From contig CAWAPD010000003.1 of assembly GCA_963783865.1 (NCBI GenBank), forward strand, positions 496,001 to 560,000: a stretch of 64,000 nucleotides of DNA, in the 5' to 3' direction. Positions 1 through 8,742 of the stretch are shown piece after piece. How positions within the stretch are numbered: position 1 is the stretch's first letter; every line of letters starts with the position of its first letter. Source of the stretch: CAWAPD01 sp963783865. Lineage in GTDB: Bacteria; Actinomycetota; Thermoleophilia; UBA2241. Made by a program: the position numbers and the translations under genes. Under the pieces are notes generated by a model. The model was not told the origin of the DNA, searched no databases, and saw nothing but the letters and a program-made list of their open reading frames with translations.

Positions 1-1325
1 ATCGTCATGATGAGGACGGCCGGCAGGCCGAAGGCGAGGTCGCCGAAGTCGATCCCGGAGAACGCCTTGCGCTCGCCGTTCTCGTGCTCCGCCTTGCCTT
101 CGCCCTCGGTCAGCGTGCGCATCATCAGGAAGCCGACGATGATCAGGGCCGGAGCCGTGGCGTTGGCCGGCACGACGGCGGCGATCGGCGAGAAGAACAT
201 CGCCACCAGGAACAGCACCGCCACGATCACCCCGACCCAGCCGGTGCGACCGCCCACGCCCACGCCGGCGCCCGACTCGATGTAGGTCGTGGCCGACGAG
301 GACGAGACGGCGCCGCCGGCGATCGCCGCCACGGAGTCGACCAGCAGCGGCTTCTTGACGTCGGGCAGGTCGCCCTTGTCGTCGAGGTAGCCGGCCTGGC
401 TGCCGACGCCCACCAGGGTCCCCATCGTGTCGAAGAAGTCGGACAGCATGAGGCTGAACACCCAAAGGATCGTGGCTGCGATGCCGAGCTTGGCGAACGA
501 CCCGAAGTTGAACGCGCCGATGAGGCTGAAGTCGGGGTTGGCGACGATCTTGTGGGGGATCTCGGCGATGCCCTGGTCGACGCCGTTCGAGAGGAACGCC
601 TTCTTGTCGTAGATGTAGTTGAGGATGGTGGCGAAGACCGTCGAGAAGACGATGCCGAGCAGGATGGCGGCCTTCCAGCCGCGGGCCAGCATGATCATGG
701 TCACGACGAGGCCGAAGATCGTCACCGCGACCGGCACGCCGATCAGGACGCCGAGGGTCACGGGGGTCCCGTCCCCGATGATGACGATGCCGCCGTCGAC
801 GAGCCCGATGAACAGGATGAAGAAGCCGATGCCGATGGCGATCGCCTTCTTCAACGGCAGCGGGATCGCCTTGAAGATCGCCGTCCGCGCGCCGGTGAGC
901 ACGAGGATCGTGATGGCTATGCCCTCCATCACGATGACGCCCATGGCCTCGGCCATCGTGAGACCACCGGCGGCGACGAGGCTGAAGGCGACGATCGCGT
1001 TGATGCCCAGTCCGGGGGCGATGGCGTAGGCGCGGTTTGTGTAGAGGCCCATGATCAGGGTCATGACGCCGGCCACGAGGCAGGTAGACGTCAGCACGGC
1101 GGGGAACGACAGGCCCTTCGACTGCAGCGCGGGGATGCCCGTGAAGCTCAGGATCGACGGGTTCACGAAGATGATGTACGCCATGACCATGAAGGTCGTG
1201 AGCCCGGCCATGGTGTCGCGACGGACGGTCGTGCCGTTCGCGTTGAACTTGAAGAACCGCTCGAGCGCTCCCGCGCCCGCCGGCGGCCCCTCCGCCGGGA
1301 CTGCCTGCGTGGGACCCGCTGCCAT
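1..1325 (-). CDS. NCS2-family purine permease (AzgA/PbuG type), C-terminal end outside window
   Basis: Read leftward from an ATG at 1323-1325, the frame stays open to the window edge, giving about 441 residues and no stop. AGGAGGT lies four bases before the ATG and fixes the start. The translation is a polytopic membrane protein. TM1 carries GLTTFMVMAYIIFVNP, followed by YAIAPGLGINA and an ESGAGVGVGGRTG stretch, all hallmarks of the AzgA/PbuG branch of nucleobase:cation symporters that import adenine, guanine or hypoxanthine. Substrate is inferred from family only. The deaminase-like amidohydrolase at 3869 could act on the same compounds, but the two are not in one operon. Confidence 0.88.
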   Translation of the reverse strand, partial: MAAGPTQAVPAEGPPAGAGALERFFKFNANGTTVRRDTMAGLTTFMVMAYIIFVNPSILSFTGIPALQSKGLSFPAVLTSTCLVAGVMTLIMGLYTNRAYAIAPGLGINAIVAFSLVAAGGLTMAEAMGVIVMEGIAITILVLTGARTAIFKAIPLPLKKAIAIGIGFFILFIGLVDGGIVIIGDGTPVTLGVLIGVPVAVTIFGLVVTMIMLARGWKAAILLGIVFSTVFATILNYIYDKKAFLSNGVDQGIAEIPHKIVANPDFSLIGAFNFGSFAKLGIAATILWVFSLMLSDFFDTMGTLVGVGSQAGYLDDKGDLPDVKKPLLVDSVAAIAGGAVSSSSATTYIESGAGVGVGGRTGWVGVIVAVLFLVAMFFSPIAAVVPANATAPALIIVGFLMMRTLTEGEGKAEHENGERKAFSGIDFGDLAFGLPAVLIMT

Positions 1326-1513
1326 GGGTACCTCCTGTCCGTGGCCGTCGACGACGACCTTCCCCTCTCTCGTCGCGGAGCGTATGTGAGGGGATGGTGG
1401 AGGGTCAACGGGCGGGGGGCGGGGGGCCCGCGGCCCGCCGCCCCCCGCCCGTTGACAGCGCCTCGCTTCGCGCATATCTTCAGGCGCCCAGGCAGCGAAA
1501 GGATTCCGTCCAG

Positions 1514-2776
1514 GTGGACGCCGACCCCGGCCGATTAGAACTCTCCGACCTCGAATCGATGACGGTGGTCGACGCCGCCGGCCACGAGGTCGGCGAGCTG
1601 GCCGACGTCCTGGCCGCCCTCTCGCCCGCGCCGCCCGCCGTGACCGCCTTCATCGTCGAACGCGACGACGAGCAGCTGCGCGCCGACTGGGACCAGGTGC
1701 GGGCGATCGACGTCGACGACGAGCGGCTCACGCTGTCGGTCGCCGGCGACGTGCTGGCGCCGGCCTCGCTCTCCGAAGAGGAGATCGGGCTCGTCGACTC
1801 GGTGCTCGACAAGCAGGTGCTCGACGTGGAGCGGCGCAAGTTCGTACGCGTCCAGGACGTGGCCATCGAGCCCTTCGAGGACCGTCTGATCGTGGCCGGC
1901 GTCGACACCAGCAGCGGCGCCGTCATGCGGCGCATGGGTCTGGGGTTCCTGGGCCGCGGCCTGCGCCGCCGCCCCGGCGACTTCGTGCCCTGGGACGACG
2001 TCAACCTCATCTCCGTACGGCTCTCGCGGGCCAACTTCGTCGAGGCGTTCACCGAGATAGCGGAGCTGCATCCGGCCGACCTGGCCGACATCGTCAGCCA
2101 GGTCGGCCCGCGGGAGCGCGCCGCCGTGCTGGCGGCCCTGAACGCGCCGCTGGCCGCCGACACCCTGCAGGAGATGGACCCCGAGCTGTGCACCGGCGCG
2201 CTGGCCGAGATGCCGGCCCACCGGGCCGCCGCCGTACTGCGCCACATCGACCCCGACGAGGCCGCCGACATGCTGGCCGAGCTGCCCGACGAGGTGGCCG
2301 AGCAGCTCCTCGACCTCCTGCCACCCGACGAGGCCGGCGCGCTGCGGGGCCTGGCCAGCCACCCGGAGCACTCGGCGGGGGCGCTGATGACGACGGATCT
2401 CGTCGCCCTGCCGGCCGCCATGACCGCCGACGCCGCCCTGGCGCGGATCAAAGCGGAGCGTCCCGAGCCGGTCGCCCTGGCCGTGATCCTGCTCCTCGAC
2501 CGCGACGAGCGGCTCTGCGGCACGGTCTCGCTGGCCGAGCTCGTGCTGGCCGACCCCGGGCAGGCCCTGACCGGGATCTGCTCCGAGGACGCACCGCAGG
2601 TCGGTCCCGACGCCGACGAGCAGGAGGTCGGCCGTCTGATGACCAAGTACAACCTGCTGGCGCTCCCGGTGACCGACGCCGACGGCCGGGTGCTGGGCGT
2701 GGTGACGCTCGACGACGCGGTCGACGCGATCGTGCCCGACGAGTGGAAGCGGCGACTGCCGCGGCTCTTCCGCTAG
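1514..2776 (+). CDS. PRC-barrel / MgtE N-domain / CBS-pair protein without membrane domain
   Basis: About 420 residues from a GTG at 1514 with AAAGGA ten bases upstream; an in-frame ATG at 1394 would add a low-complexity proline/glycine-rich tail and is less likely. Order: PRC-barrel-like segment (about 10-75), a second similar segment (about 100-165), MgtE N-terminal superhelix with repeated LAELP/LDLLPPDEA-type helices (about 175-285), and a CBS pair (about 290-410, ending in GVVTLDDAVDAIV). In MgtE Mg2+ channels these two cytosolic domains gate the pore; here the transmembrane part is absent, so it is a soluble sensor or regulator rather than a transporter. Ends in TAG. Confidence 0.85.
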   Translation: MDADPGRLELSDLESMTVVDAAGHEVGELADVLAALSPAPPAVTAFIVERDDEQLRADWDQVRAIDVDDERLTLSVAGDVLAPASLSEEEIGLVDSVLDKQVLDVERRKFVRVQDVAIEPFEDRLIVAGVDTSSGAVMRRMGLGFLGRGLRRRPGDFVPWDDVNLISVRLSRANFVEAFTEIAELHPADLADIVSQVGPRERAAVLAALNAPLAADTLQEMDPELCTGALAEMPAHRAAAVLRHIDPDEAADMLAELPDEVAEQLLDLLPPDEAGALRGLASHPEHSAGALMTTDLVALPAAMTADAALARIKAERPEPVALAVILLLDRDERLCGTVSLAELVLADPGQALTGICSEDAPQVGPDADEQEVGRLMTKYNLLALPVTDADGRVLGVVTLDDAVDAIVPDEWKRRLPRLFR

Positions 2777-2785
2777 GCCGGCGTC

Positions 2786-3379
2786 CTAGACCGGCTGGGT
2801 GACCGGCCCCGTCTGGACCTCGGTGGCATGGCTGCGGCGCGGCGTGGCGATCAGGGTGTCCAGCTCGAGCCGGTACCGCGCGACGGCGCCGCTCGAACGC
2901 AGCCGGCGGAAGCCGTTCCCTTCCAGCACCGAGCCGTTGAACAGGTTCAAGTCGCGAAGATAGCCGTGGAACCTGTCCTCGGGGCTCGGGTGCAGCAGAC
3001 CGTAGGCCTCGAGCGCCTCGGCGTCGCGCCGCTTGAGGGTCGCGACCACGTCCTGCAGCAGGGACTGGAACCCCGGCAGGAACTCGGCGTCGTAGAAGTA
3101 GGCACAGGTCAACAGCACGGCGTCGGACGACGGCGCGCCGCCCGGCAGGCGGCGGGCGCGCGCCACGAGGGCGCCCGGGGCCACCTGCATCCAGCCGAGA
3201 ACGTCGGCGCCCTCGAGCAGCGCCCGCCCCACCAGGCCCGACTCGGCCTCGACGGCGCGCTCCCAGTCGACGCGGTCCTGTGCCGCGCCGGTCGCGGCGT
3301 CGGTCTGCCACCAGGTGCAGGTGGCGCACACCGCGGGGAGAAGCTCGCGGTCGGCGCCGCGGACGTCGACCGCTCTCAT
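2786..3379 (-). CDS. hypothetical protein, possibly GNAT-like acyltransferase
   Basis: 197 residues, ATG at 3377-3379 overlapping the stop of the upstream Asp23-like gene (ATGA), so the two are translationally coupled. The N-terminal third has CATCTWWQ followed by a W..E....G.ALLEGADVLGWMQVAP pattern that loosely resembles the substrate-binding half of GNAT N-acetyltransferases, but I see no clear acetyl-CoA Q/RxxGxG/A loop. The C-terminal third is basic. I would not assign a reaction. Stop is TAG. Faces the MgtE-like gene, with only nine bases between the two stops. Confidence 0.65.
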   Translation of the reverse strand: MRAVDVRGADRELLPAVCATCTWWQTDAATGAAQDRVDWERAVEAESGLVGRALLEGADVLGWMQVAPGALVARARRLPGGAPSSDAVLLTCAYFYDAEFLPGFQSLLQDVVATLKRRDAEALEAYGLLHPSPEDRFHGYLRDLNLFNGSVLEGNGFRRLRSSGAVARYRLELDTLIATPRRSHATEVQTGPVTQPV

Positions 3380-3726
3380 GCGTCGGCCGGCGGCTCGTCC
3401 CAGACGATGTCGTCGACGAACACGGTCACGCCGTCGAGCTCGATGCCGGTCATGCTCCTCAGGTAGTCGGCCGCCTGGCGCCGGATCGCCGGCGTGAGGT
3501 CGGCCAGGTGGGCGTCGGGCCGGATCACCACGTGGATCTCGAGGACGGTCCTGCCCGCGTGGTCGGCGAGGCGCACGGGGCCGTGCCACTCGACGTGCAC
3601 GCGTTCGCCCAGCGACTGCAGCGGGGTGCGGTACAGGTCGGCCACGCCGGGCAGCGACTTGATCGCGTCCCAGACGTAGGTGGTGACGACCTCGGGGGAG
3701 TAGCTCTTCTCGGCCGGACCGGGCAC
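3376..3726 (-). CDS. Asp23/Gls24 family envelope-stress protein
   Basis: About 116 residues. I prefer the GTG at 3724-3726, which has AGGAGG five bases upstream, over the longer frame that starts at 3759. The sequence VTTYVWDAIKSLPGVADLY, followed by a central HVEWHGP/TVLEIHVVI beta section and a C-terminal YLRSMTGIELDGVTVFVDDI segment, matches the Asp23/Gls24 (alkaline-shock) fold, with a heterotypic helix-strand layout. Members are cytosolic or membrane-peripheral and linked to envelope stress in Gram-positives. Coupled by a 4-bp overlap to the downstream hypothetical gene. Confidence 0.75.
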   Translation of the reverse strand: MPGPAEKSYSPEVVTTYVWDAIKSLPGVADLYRTPLQSLGERVHVEWHGPVRLADHAGRTVLEIHVVIRPDAHLADLTPAIRRQAADYLRSMTGIELDGVTVFVDDIVWDEPPADA

Positions 3727-3803
3727 GCGGGCCTCCTGGATGGCTGGCTCTCCAAGCACCTTCGCGCCGGATTATAGCCGCTCGCGGGGGCCAAGGGCGT
3801 CAT

Positions 3804-3833
3804 TTGCGCCCGCAGAACGGCTCGCCGTATACT
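3804..3833 (+). promoter_or_regulatory. sigma70-type promoter of the amidohydrolase operon
   Basis: TTGCGC (3804-3809), 18-base spacer, TATACT (3828-3833). Predicted start near 3840, about 29 bases before the ATG at 3869. It argues against the longer upstream reading frame. Confidence 0.55.
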
Positions 3834-3868
3834 CACGGTCCGACGCCGCCGGAACGACGGCTCCCCGT

Positions 3869-5332
3869 ATGAACGCTTCCCGTGACGACATGACGACCGT
3901 CTATCGCGCCGACTGGGTGCTCCCCATCGGCGCGCCGGTGCTTCGGCCCGGCGCCGTGGCCGTGCGCGGTGACACGATCGCCGCCGTGGGACCGGCCGAC
4001 GAGCTCGTCGCCGCGCACCCCGGCGCCGAGCTCGTCGATTTCGGCCAGGCGATGATCCTGCCCGGCTTCGTCGACACCCACAGCCACCTCGAGTACACGA
4101 CCTTCCGCGGCATCCTCGACGACGAGAACTTCGGCGACTGGATCATCAGCCTCATCGACGTGAAGGCGGCCCTGTCGCCCGACGAGTACCTGATGAGCGC
4201 CCGCATGGGCGCCGCCGAGGCGCTCATGTCGGGCATCACCACGGTCGCCGACACGAGCTACGGCGGGGCCTCGCTGGCGGCCGCCGCCGAGGCGGGCCTG
4301 CGCGGCATCGTCTACGCCGAGGTCTTCGGCGTCGACGACAGCCGCCTCGACGAGACGCTGGCCGACCTCGAGGCCCGCCTCGAACGGCTGCAGGCCCAGG
4401 CCCCGCCCCAGATCGCGATCGGCGTCGCGCCGCACGCGACCTACACGGTCTCGAGCCGGCTCTTCCAGCGGCTCGCCGCGCTGGCCCGAGAGCGCGGCAT
4501 GAAGCTGGCCAGCCACGTCGCGGAGAGCCAGGACGAGGTCACCTACATCCGCTCCGGGTCCGGCAAGTTCGCCCACGACTACCGCGAGAAGATGGGCTGG
4601 GAGCGGATGCTGATCCAGCCGTACGGGGTGAGCCCGATCAAGTACCTTCAGCAGTGGGGCGTGTTCGACCGCGACTTCCTGGCCGTGCACTGCGTGTACG
4701 CCAGCAAGGACGACATCCGCATCCTCAAGGCCAAGGACGTGGCCGTTGCCCACTGCCCCAAGAGCAACGCCAAGACGGGCTGCGGCATCGCCCCCCTGCC
4801 CGACCTGCTGCGCGCCGGCGTGCGCGTCGGGTTCGGCACCGACAGCCCGGCCTCGAGCAACATCATGGACATGTTCGATGAGATGCGCACCGCCCTGTTC
4901 CTGCACCGCGGGGTCGAGCGCGACGTCGACGTGCTCGACGCCGAGCGCTGCGTGCGCATCGCGACGCTGGGCGGTGCCGAGGCTCTCGGGCTCGACGACC
5001 GTGTCGGGTCGCTCGAGGCCGGCAAGCTGGCCGACCTGATCGCCGTCGACGTCTCGAGTTCGCACTTCGCGCCCATCGGGGACCCGTACTCGGCTCTCGT
5101 CTACGGTGCCAACCAGGACGACGTGCTGTTCACGTGCGTCGGAGGCCGCGCCGCCTATCGCGACGGCGTCGTCCCCGGCATCGACGTCGAGGCCGTGCAC
5201 GCGGAGAGCCTGACCGTGCGCGAACGCCTGCAACGCCGCGTGCGCGAGGGCAGCATGCGCGTCGGCTCGGCCACGTCCGGCTGGTGGCACACGACGAGTC
5301 CTGCCGCCGCCACCCCCACCCAGGGAGACTGA
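3869..5332 (+). CDS. TRZ/ATZ-type amidohydrolase (MTA/SAH or aminopurine deaminase-like)
   Basis: 487 residues from ATG 3869 (an ATG at 3890 is an alternative). Metal-dependent amidohydrolase fold: DTHSHLEYT supplies H71 and H73, HVAES supplies H216, HCVYASKDDI supplies H274, and GTDSPASSN supplies D325, the usual His4-Asp site of the cytosine deaminase/TRZ/ATZ group. The AHCPKSNAKTGCG loop is typical of methylthioadenosine/S-adenosylhomocysteine deaminases and relatives, so deamination of a purine-type substrate is the best guess. First gene of a unit with a TPR protein (3-base gap) and a STAS protein. Substrate unproven. Confidence 0.85.
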   Translation: MNASRDDMTTVYRADWVLPIGAPVLRPGAVAVRGDTIAAVGPADELVAAHPGAELVDFGQAMILPGFVDTHSHLEYTTFRGILDDENFGDWIISLIDVKAALSPDEYLMSARMGAAEALMSGITTVADTSYGGASLAAAAEAGLRGIVYAEVFGVDDSRLDETLADLEARLERLQAQAPPQIAIGVAPHATYTVSSRLFQRLAALARERGMKLASHVAESQDEVTYIRSGSGKFAHDYREKMGWERMLIQPYGVSPIKYLQQWGVFDRDFLAVHCVYASKDDIRILKAKDVAVAHCPKSNAKTGCGIAPLPDLLRAGVRVGFGTDSPASSNIMDMFDEMRTALFLHRGVERDVDVLDAERCVRIATLGGAEALGLDDRVGSLEAGKLADLIAVDVSSSHFAPIGDPYSALVYGANQDDVLFTCVGGRAAYRDGVVPGIDVEAVHAESLTVRERLQRRVREGSMRVGSATSGWWHTTSPAAATPTQGD

Positions 5333-5335
5333 CAC

Positions 5336-6004
5336 ATGCTGCTCAACCGCCAACGCGTGAAGTTCTGGCAGAAGTGGATCTTCGGCTTCATGGCGTTCCT
5401 GATGGCCGCCTTCCTCATCTTCGGCTACTCGGGGGTGCTGACCAGCTGCATGAAGTCGGCCGGCGTGGCCACCGGCAGCGGCTACGACCAGGCGGTCGAC
5501 AAGGCGACGACCGCCTACAAGGCGGCGCCCAGGGACGCGGCGGCGATCCTGGCGCTGGCTCAGGCGTACCAGTCGCGGGCCCTCTCGCAGGTCGACGCGT
5601 CCAGCGGCCAGAAGAGCGACGCCCAGCAAGCCCTGCGATACTACGACAAGTACCTCGCGCTGCCCGCGGCCAAGCTTGGGGTCAACCCCCGGGCGGCGCG
5701 AATATCGGCGCTTCAGGCGCAGGTCCTCATGTACACGAAGCTCGAGCAGACCAGCGACCTCGTGCGCGTCTACAACAAGCTGATCGGGATCCAGCCGAAG
5801 AACCCCGAGTACTACCTGCAGCTCGGGGCGGCCGCCAGTGACGCGGGGGACACGCCTACGGCGCTCCTGGCGTTCAGCCGTTTCCTGCAACTGTCGCCCC
5901 GTTCGCAGTACGCTAGCCAGGTGAAGCAGCGAATCAAGACGCTCCAGGCGCAGCTCAGTTCGACGACTGCGCCCATACCGTCCGCCACCTCGAGCTCGAA
6001 GTGA
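5336..6004 (+). CDS. membrane-anchored TPR protein
   Basis: 222 residues. N-terminal KFWQKWIFGFMAFLMAAFLI is a single membrane anchor after a short basic stretch; the rest is helical with tetratricopeptide-like repeats (for example NPEYYLQLGAAASDAGDT and TALLAFSRFLQLSP), which usually mediate protein contacts outside or at the membrane. Starts three bases after the amidohydrolase stop and ends seven bases before the STAS gene, so it is the middle gene of a three-gene unit. Partner unknown. Confidence 0.75.
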   Translation: MLLNRQRVKFWQKWIFGFMAFLMAAFLIFGYSGVLTSCMKSAGVATGSGYDQAVDKATTAYKAAPRDAAAILALAQAYQSRALSQVDASSGQKSDAQQALRYYDKYLALPAAKLGVNPRAARISALQAQVLMYTKLEQTSDLVRVYNKLIGIQPKNPEYYLQLGAAASDAGDTPTALLAFSRFLQLSPRSQYASQVKQRIKTLQAQLSSTTAPIPSATSSSK

Positions 6005-6011
6005 GGCCGAA

Positions 6012-6356
6012 ATGACCGATTTCTCGTCGACGACGTCGTTCCCCCGTGACGGGGTGGGTCTCGTCGAACTCACGGGAGAGGTCGACCTCTACACGGCGCC
6101 ACGCTTCAAGCAGGACCTGGTCGGCGTGATCGAGGCCGGGGCTCGGGCCGTGGTCGTCGACCTGACCGGCGTGACGTTCATCGACTCGACGGCGCTCGGC
6201 GTGGTCATCAGCGGCGTCAAGCGCATGGCCGAGGTCGACGGGCAGCTCGTGGTCGTGGCCTCGTCGCGGCCGGTCGTGCGGATCCTCGACATCACCGGGC
6301 TCGACAAGGTCCTCACGATCGTCGGCGACCGCGACGCCGCGCTCGCCGAGGTGTGA
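6012..6356 (+). CDS. STAS-domain anti-sigma factor antagonist (SpoIIAA/RsbV-like)
   Basis: 114 residues, a single STAS domain. VVVDLTGVTFIDSTALGV carries S59 in the position that is phosphorylated in SpoIIAA/RsbV by a serine-kinase anti-sigma factor; the unphosphorylated form frees a sigma factor. LTGEVDLYTAPRF at the N-terminus is typical. The cognate kinase is not in this window. Last gene of the amidohydrolase unit; a strong terminator begins at the base after its stop codon. Confidence 0.88.
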   Translation: MTDFSSTTSFPRDGVGLVELTGEVDLYTAPRFKQDLVGVIEAGARAVVVDLTGVTFIDSTALGVVISGVKRMAEVDGQLVVVASSRPVVRILDITGLDKVLTIVGDRDAALAEV

Positions 6357-6387
6357 GCGCGCGCCCGCGAGAGGGCGCGCGCGTTTT
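6357..6387 (+). terminator. intrinsic terminator after STAS gene
   Basis: Perfect 10-bp stem GCGCGCGCCC / GGGCGCGCGC with loop GCGAGA, followed by G and TTTT at 6384-6387. One of the few hairpins here with a U-run. Confidence 0.8.
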
Positions 6388-6456
6388 GGCTCGACAGGCA
6401 TCGGGTGACGATGGTACAAGGTGTGCGTCCCGCGCACCGACGACCGTGAGAGCCGC

Positions 6457-8742
6457 ATGAGACTCATCGTCACCGAGAAGGATTCCGCCGCCCGCAAGAT
6501 CGCCCAGATCCTCGGCGGCCCCGTCAGCACGACCGAGCACGGCCGCGGGCGGCAGAAGGTCAGGTCGTACTCGTTCACCTGGAAGGGCGAGCCGGCCGTC
6601 GCGGTCGGCCTGCGCGGCCATGTGATGGAGACGGCGTTCCCCAACACCTACCGCCGCTGGAGCCTCAAGACCCTCGACAAGATGACCCGCGAGCCGAGCC
6701 TGGCGTGGGTGGTCGACGGCGCCAGCGCGTCCACCGTCGCGGCGCTGCGGTCGGCGGCCAAGGGCGCCACCGAGGTGATCGTGGCGACCGACTACGACCG
6801 CGAGGGTGAACTGATCGGCGAGGAGGCGCTGCGGATCCTGCGCGGCGACGCCCTGCGCCGCCACCCCGGCGACAAGCCCGAGAAGGCCGCCCGGCGCGGC
6901 AAGAGGGCGGCGGCGGGCGGGCGCCGCCCCGCGGCGCCGCCCCCGCCGCCGCTCGACGGCGACGACGGCGAGGTCAAGCTCAAGCCGGCGCTGCCCGAGG
7001 CGATCGTCGACCGCCACCACCGGGCCCGCTACTCGGCTCTCACGACCGAAGAGGTCGAGCGCGCCTTCGCCAAGCTCGGCACCCTCGACTTCAACCTCGC
7101 CGACGCCGCCCACACGCGGCAGGACATCGACCTGATCTGGGGCGCCGTGCTCACCCGCTTCATGTCGCTGGCCTCCTACCGCTACGGCGCCGACTACCTG
7201 TCGATCGGCCGCGTGCAGACCCCGACCCTGCGGCTCGTGGTCGACCGCGAGCGCGAACGGCGCGCCTTCGTCGCCGTGCCCTACTGGGAGCTCGGAGCCG
7301 ACCTGCAGGCCGGCACGGGCGAGCGGTTCACCGCCGAGCACGCGCACGGCCGCTTCGCCGCCGCCGCCGAGGCCGCAGCCGCCCTGGCGGGGGCCAGTGG
7401 CGGCACGGGCGAGGTGACCGCCTACGAGACCACCTCGCGCACGCTGGCGCCGCCGGCGCCCTTCAACACCACGGCCCTCATGAGCGCCGCCTCGAGCGCC
7501 GGCGTCGCGCCGGCGCGAGCCATGAGGGCGGCCGAGTCGCTCTACCTCGACGGGCTCATCAGCTACCCGCGCACCGACAACACGGTCTACCCGCCGTCGC
7601 TCGACCTCGGAGGCGTGCTGCGCACCCTCGAGGCCTACCGCCCGGTCGCCGCCATCGCCGGCGACCTCGCGGCCCAGGGCGCGCTGAAGCCCACCCGCGG
7701 CAAGAAGCAGACGACCGACCACCCCCCGATCTACCCGGTCGGCGTGCCCCGCACGGAGTTGCGCGGCGACCAGGCACGGGTCTACGACCTCGTCGCGCGC
7801 CGCTTCCTGGCGACGCTGTCGCCGCCGGCCGTGATCGAGAGCCAGCGACTCGACGTCCGCATCGGCAGCGAGCCGTTCGTCGCCCGCGGCAGCCGTGTCG
7901 CCAAGCCGGGCTACCTGCGGGCGTGGCAGCCGTACACGTCGGACCGCGAGAAGCCGCTGCCGCAGGCCGCGCCGAGCGACCTCGTCACCGTGCTCGAGGT
8001 GCGCAACGAGGCCAAGGAGACCCAGCCGCCCGGCCGCTACGGACAGGGCGCCCTGATCGAGAAGATGGAGGAGCTCGGCCTGGGGACCAAGGCGACCCGA
8101 GCCGACATCATCCAGCACCTCTACGACCGCCACTACGTCGACGGCAACCAGGTCGAGCCCACCGGGCTGGGCATGGCCTTGATCGACGCCTTCGACGCCG
8201 CCATGGCCGAGGCCAGGATCGACATCTCCTCGCCGGCCATGACCGCTCGTCTCGAGCAGGAGATGGACGGCATCACCGAGGGCAAGCGCCGCCGCGACGA
8301 GGTCGTCGAAGACAGCCAGGAGATGCTGCTGCACGCGCTCAAGCTGCTCGAGGAGCACCTCGAGAAGATCCGTACCGTGATCCCCCAGGCGGCTCGCGAG
8401 GACCAGGGGATCGGTCTCATCCTGGGCACCTGCCAGGTGTGCGGCGGCCAGCTCAAGGTGCTGCGCGGCCGTACCGGCAAGCGGTTCGTCGCCTGCGTGG
8501 GCAAGGAGGGCGACGAGCCACGCGTGCCCGAGGGCGCGCCCGAGGGCACGCCGGGCCGGACCGGCTGCGGGCAAACATTCCCGCTCCCCCAGCGGGGTGC
8601 TATCATCGCGAAAGGGACCACCTGCGAGACCTGCGGGTGGCCCGAGATCACCGTGACGAAAACGGGCGGCCGCGGCAGACCGTGGCAGCTCTGTCTGGAC
8701 CCGGATTGTCCCACCAAGGAGAAGTACAAGAAGCGCGCGTAG
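6457..8742 (+). CDS. topA: DNA topoisomerase I, archaeal-type IA
   Basis: About 761 residues from ATG 6457; the frame opens earlier but MRLIVTEKDSAARKIAQIL is the natural N-terminus. The opening resembles archaeal TopA (T-E-K-D/N-x-A-A-x-R-I) rather than the bacterial LVIVESPAKAKTI form. TOPRIM acidic motif DYDREGELIGEEAL lies near residue 112; the catalytic tyrosine is Y370 in ISYPRTDNT. The C-terminus has cysteine pairs CQVCGG, TTCETCGWPE and LCLDPDCPTK that look like zinc ribbons. The enzyme relaxes negative supercoils. Its 3' end overlaps tmk. Stop is TAG. A Pro/Gly/Arg-rich insert around residues 145-170 is unusual. Confidence 0.9.
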   Translation: MRLIVTEKDSAARKIAQILGGPVSTTEHGRGRQKVRSYSFTWKGEPAVAVGLRGHVMETAFPNTYRRWSLKTLDKMTREPSLAWVVDGASASTVAALRSAAKGATEVIVATDYDREGELIGEEALRILRGDALRRHPGDKPEKAARRGKRAAAGGRRPAAPPPPPLDGDDGEVKLKPALPEAIVDRHHRARYSALTTEEVERAFAKLGTLDFNLADAAHTRQDIDLIWGAVLTRFMSLASYRYGADYLSIGRVQTPTLRLVVDRERERRAFVAVPYWELGADLQAGTGERFTAEHAHGRFAAAAEAAAALAGASGGTGEVTAYETTSRTLAPPAPFNTTALMSAASSAGVAPARAMRAAESLYLDGLISYPRTDNTVYPPSLDLGGVLRTLEAYRPVAAIAGDLAAQGALKPTRGKKQTTDHPPIYPVGVPRTELRGDQARVYDLVARRFLATLSPPAVIESQRLDVRIGSEPFVARGSRVAKPGYLRAWQPYTSDREKPLPQAAPSDLVTVLEVRNEAKETQPPGRYGQGALIEKMEELGLGTKATRADIIQHLYDRHYVDGNQVEPTGLGMALIDAFDAAMAEARIDISSPAMTARLEQEMDGITEGKRRRDEVVEDSQEMLLHALKLLEEHLEKIRTVIPQAAREDQGIGLILGTCQVCGGQLKVLRGRTGKRFVACVGKEGDEPRVPEGAPEGTPGRTGCGQTFPLPQRGAIIAKGTTCETCGWPEITVTKTGGRGRPWQLCLDPDCPTKEKYKKRA

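Noticed and set aside
84..1538. 484-residue plus-strand frame at the left edge
   Set aside because: Antisense of the NCS2 permease, made of Asp/Glu/His/Arg repeats; the permease on the minus strand has an SD and family motifs.
3833..6073. 746-residue open frame on the minus strand opposite the amidohydrolase operon
   Set aside because: A GC-rich antisense shadow: no family motif, Arg/Val/His-rich composition, overlaps three well-supported genes. The same applies to other long frames such as 6313-8574 (-), 34572-36779 (-) and 51906-53093 (-).
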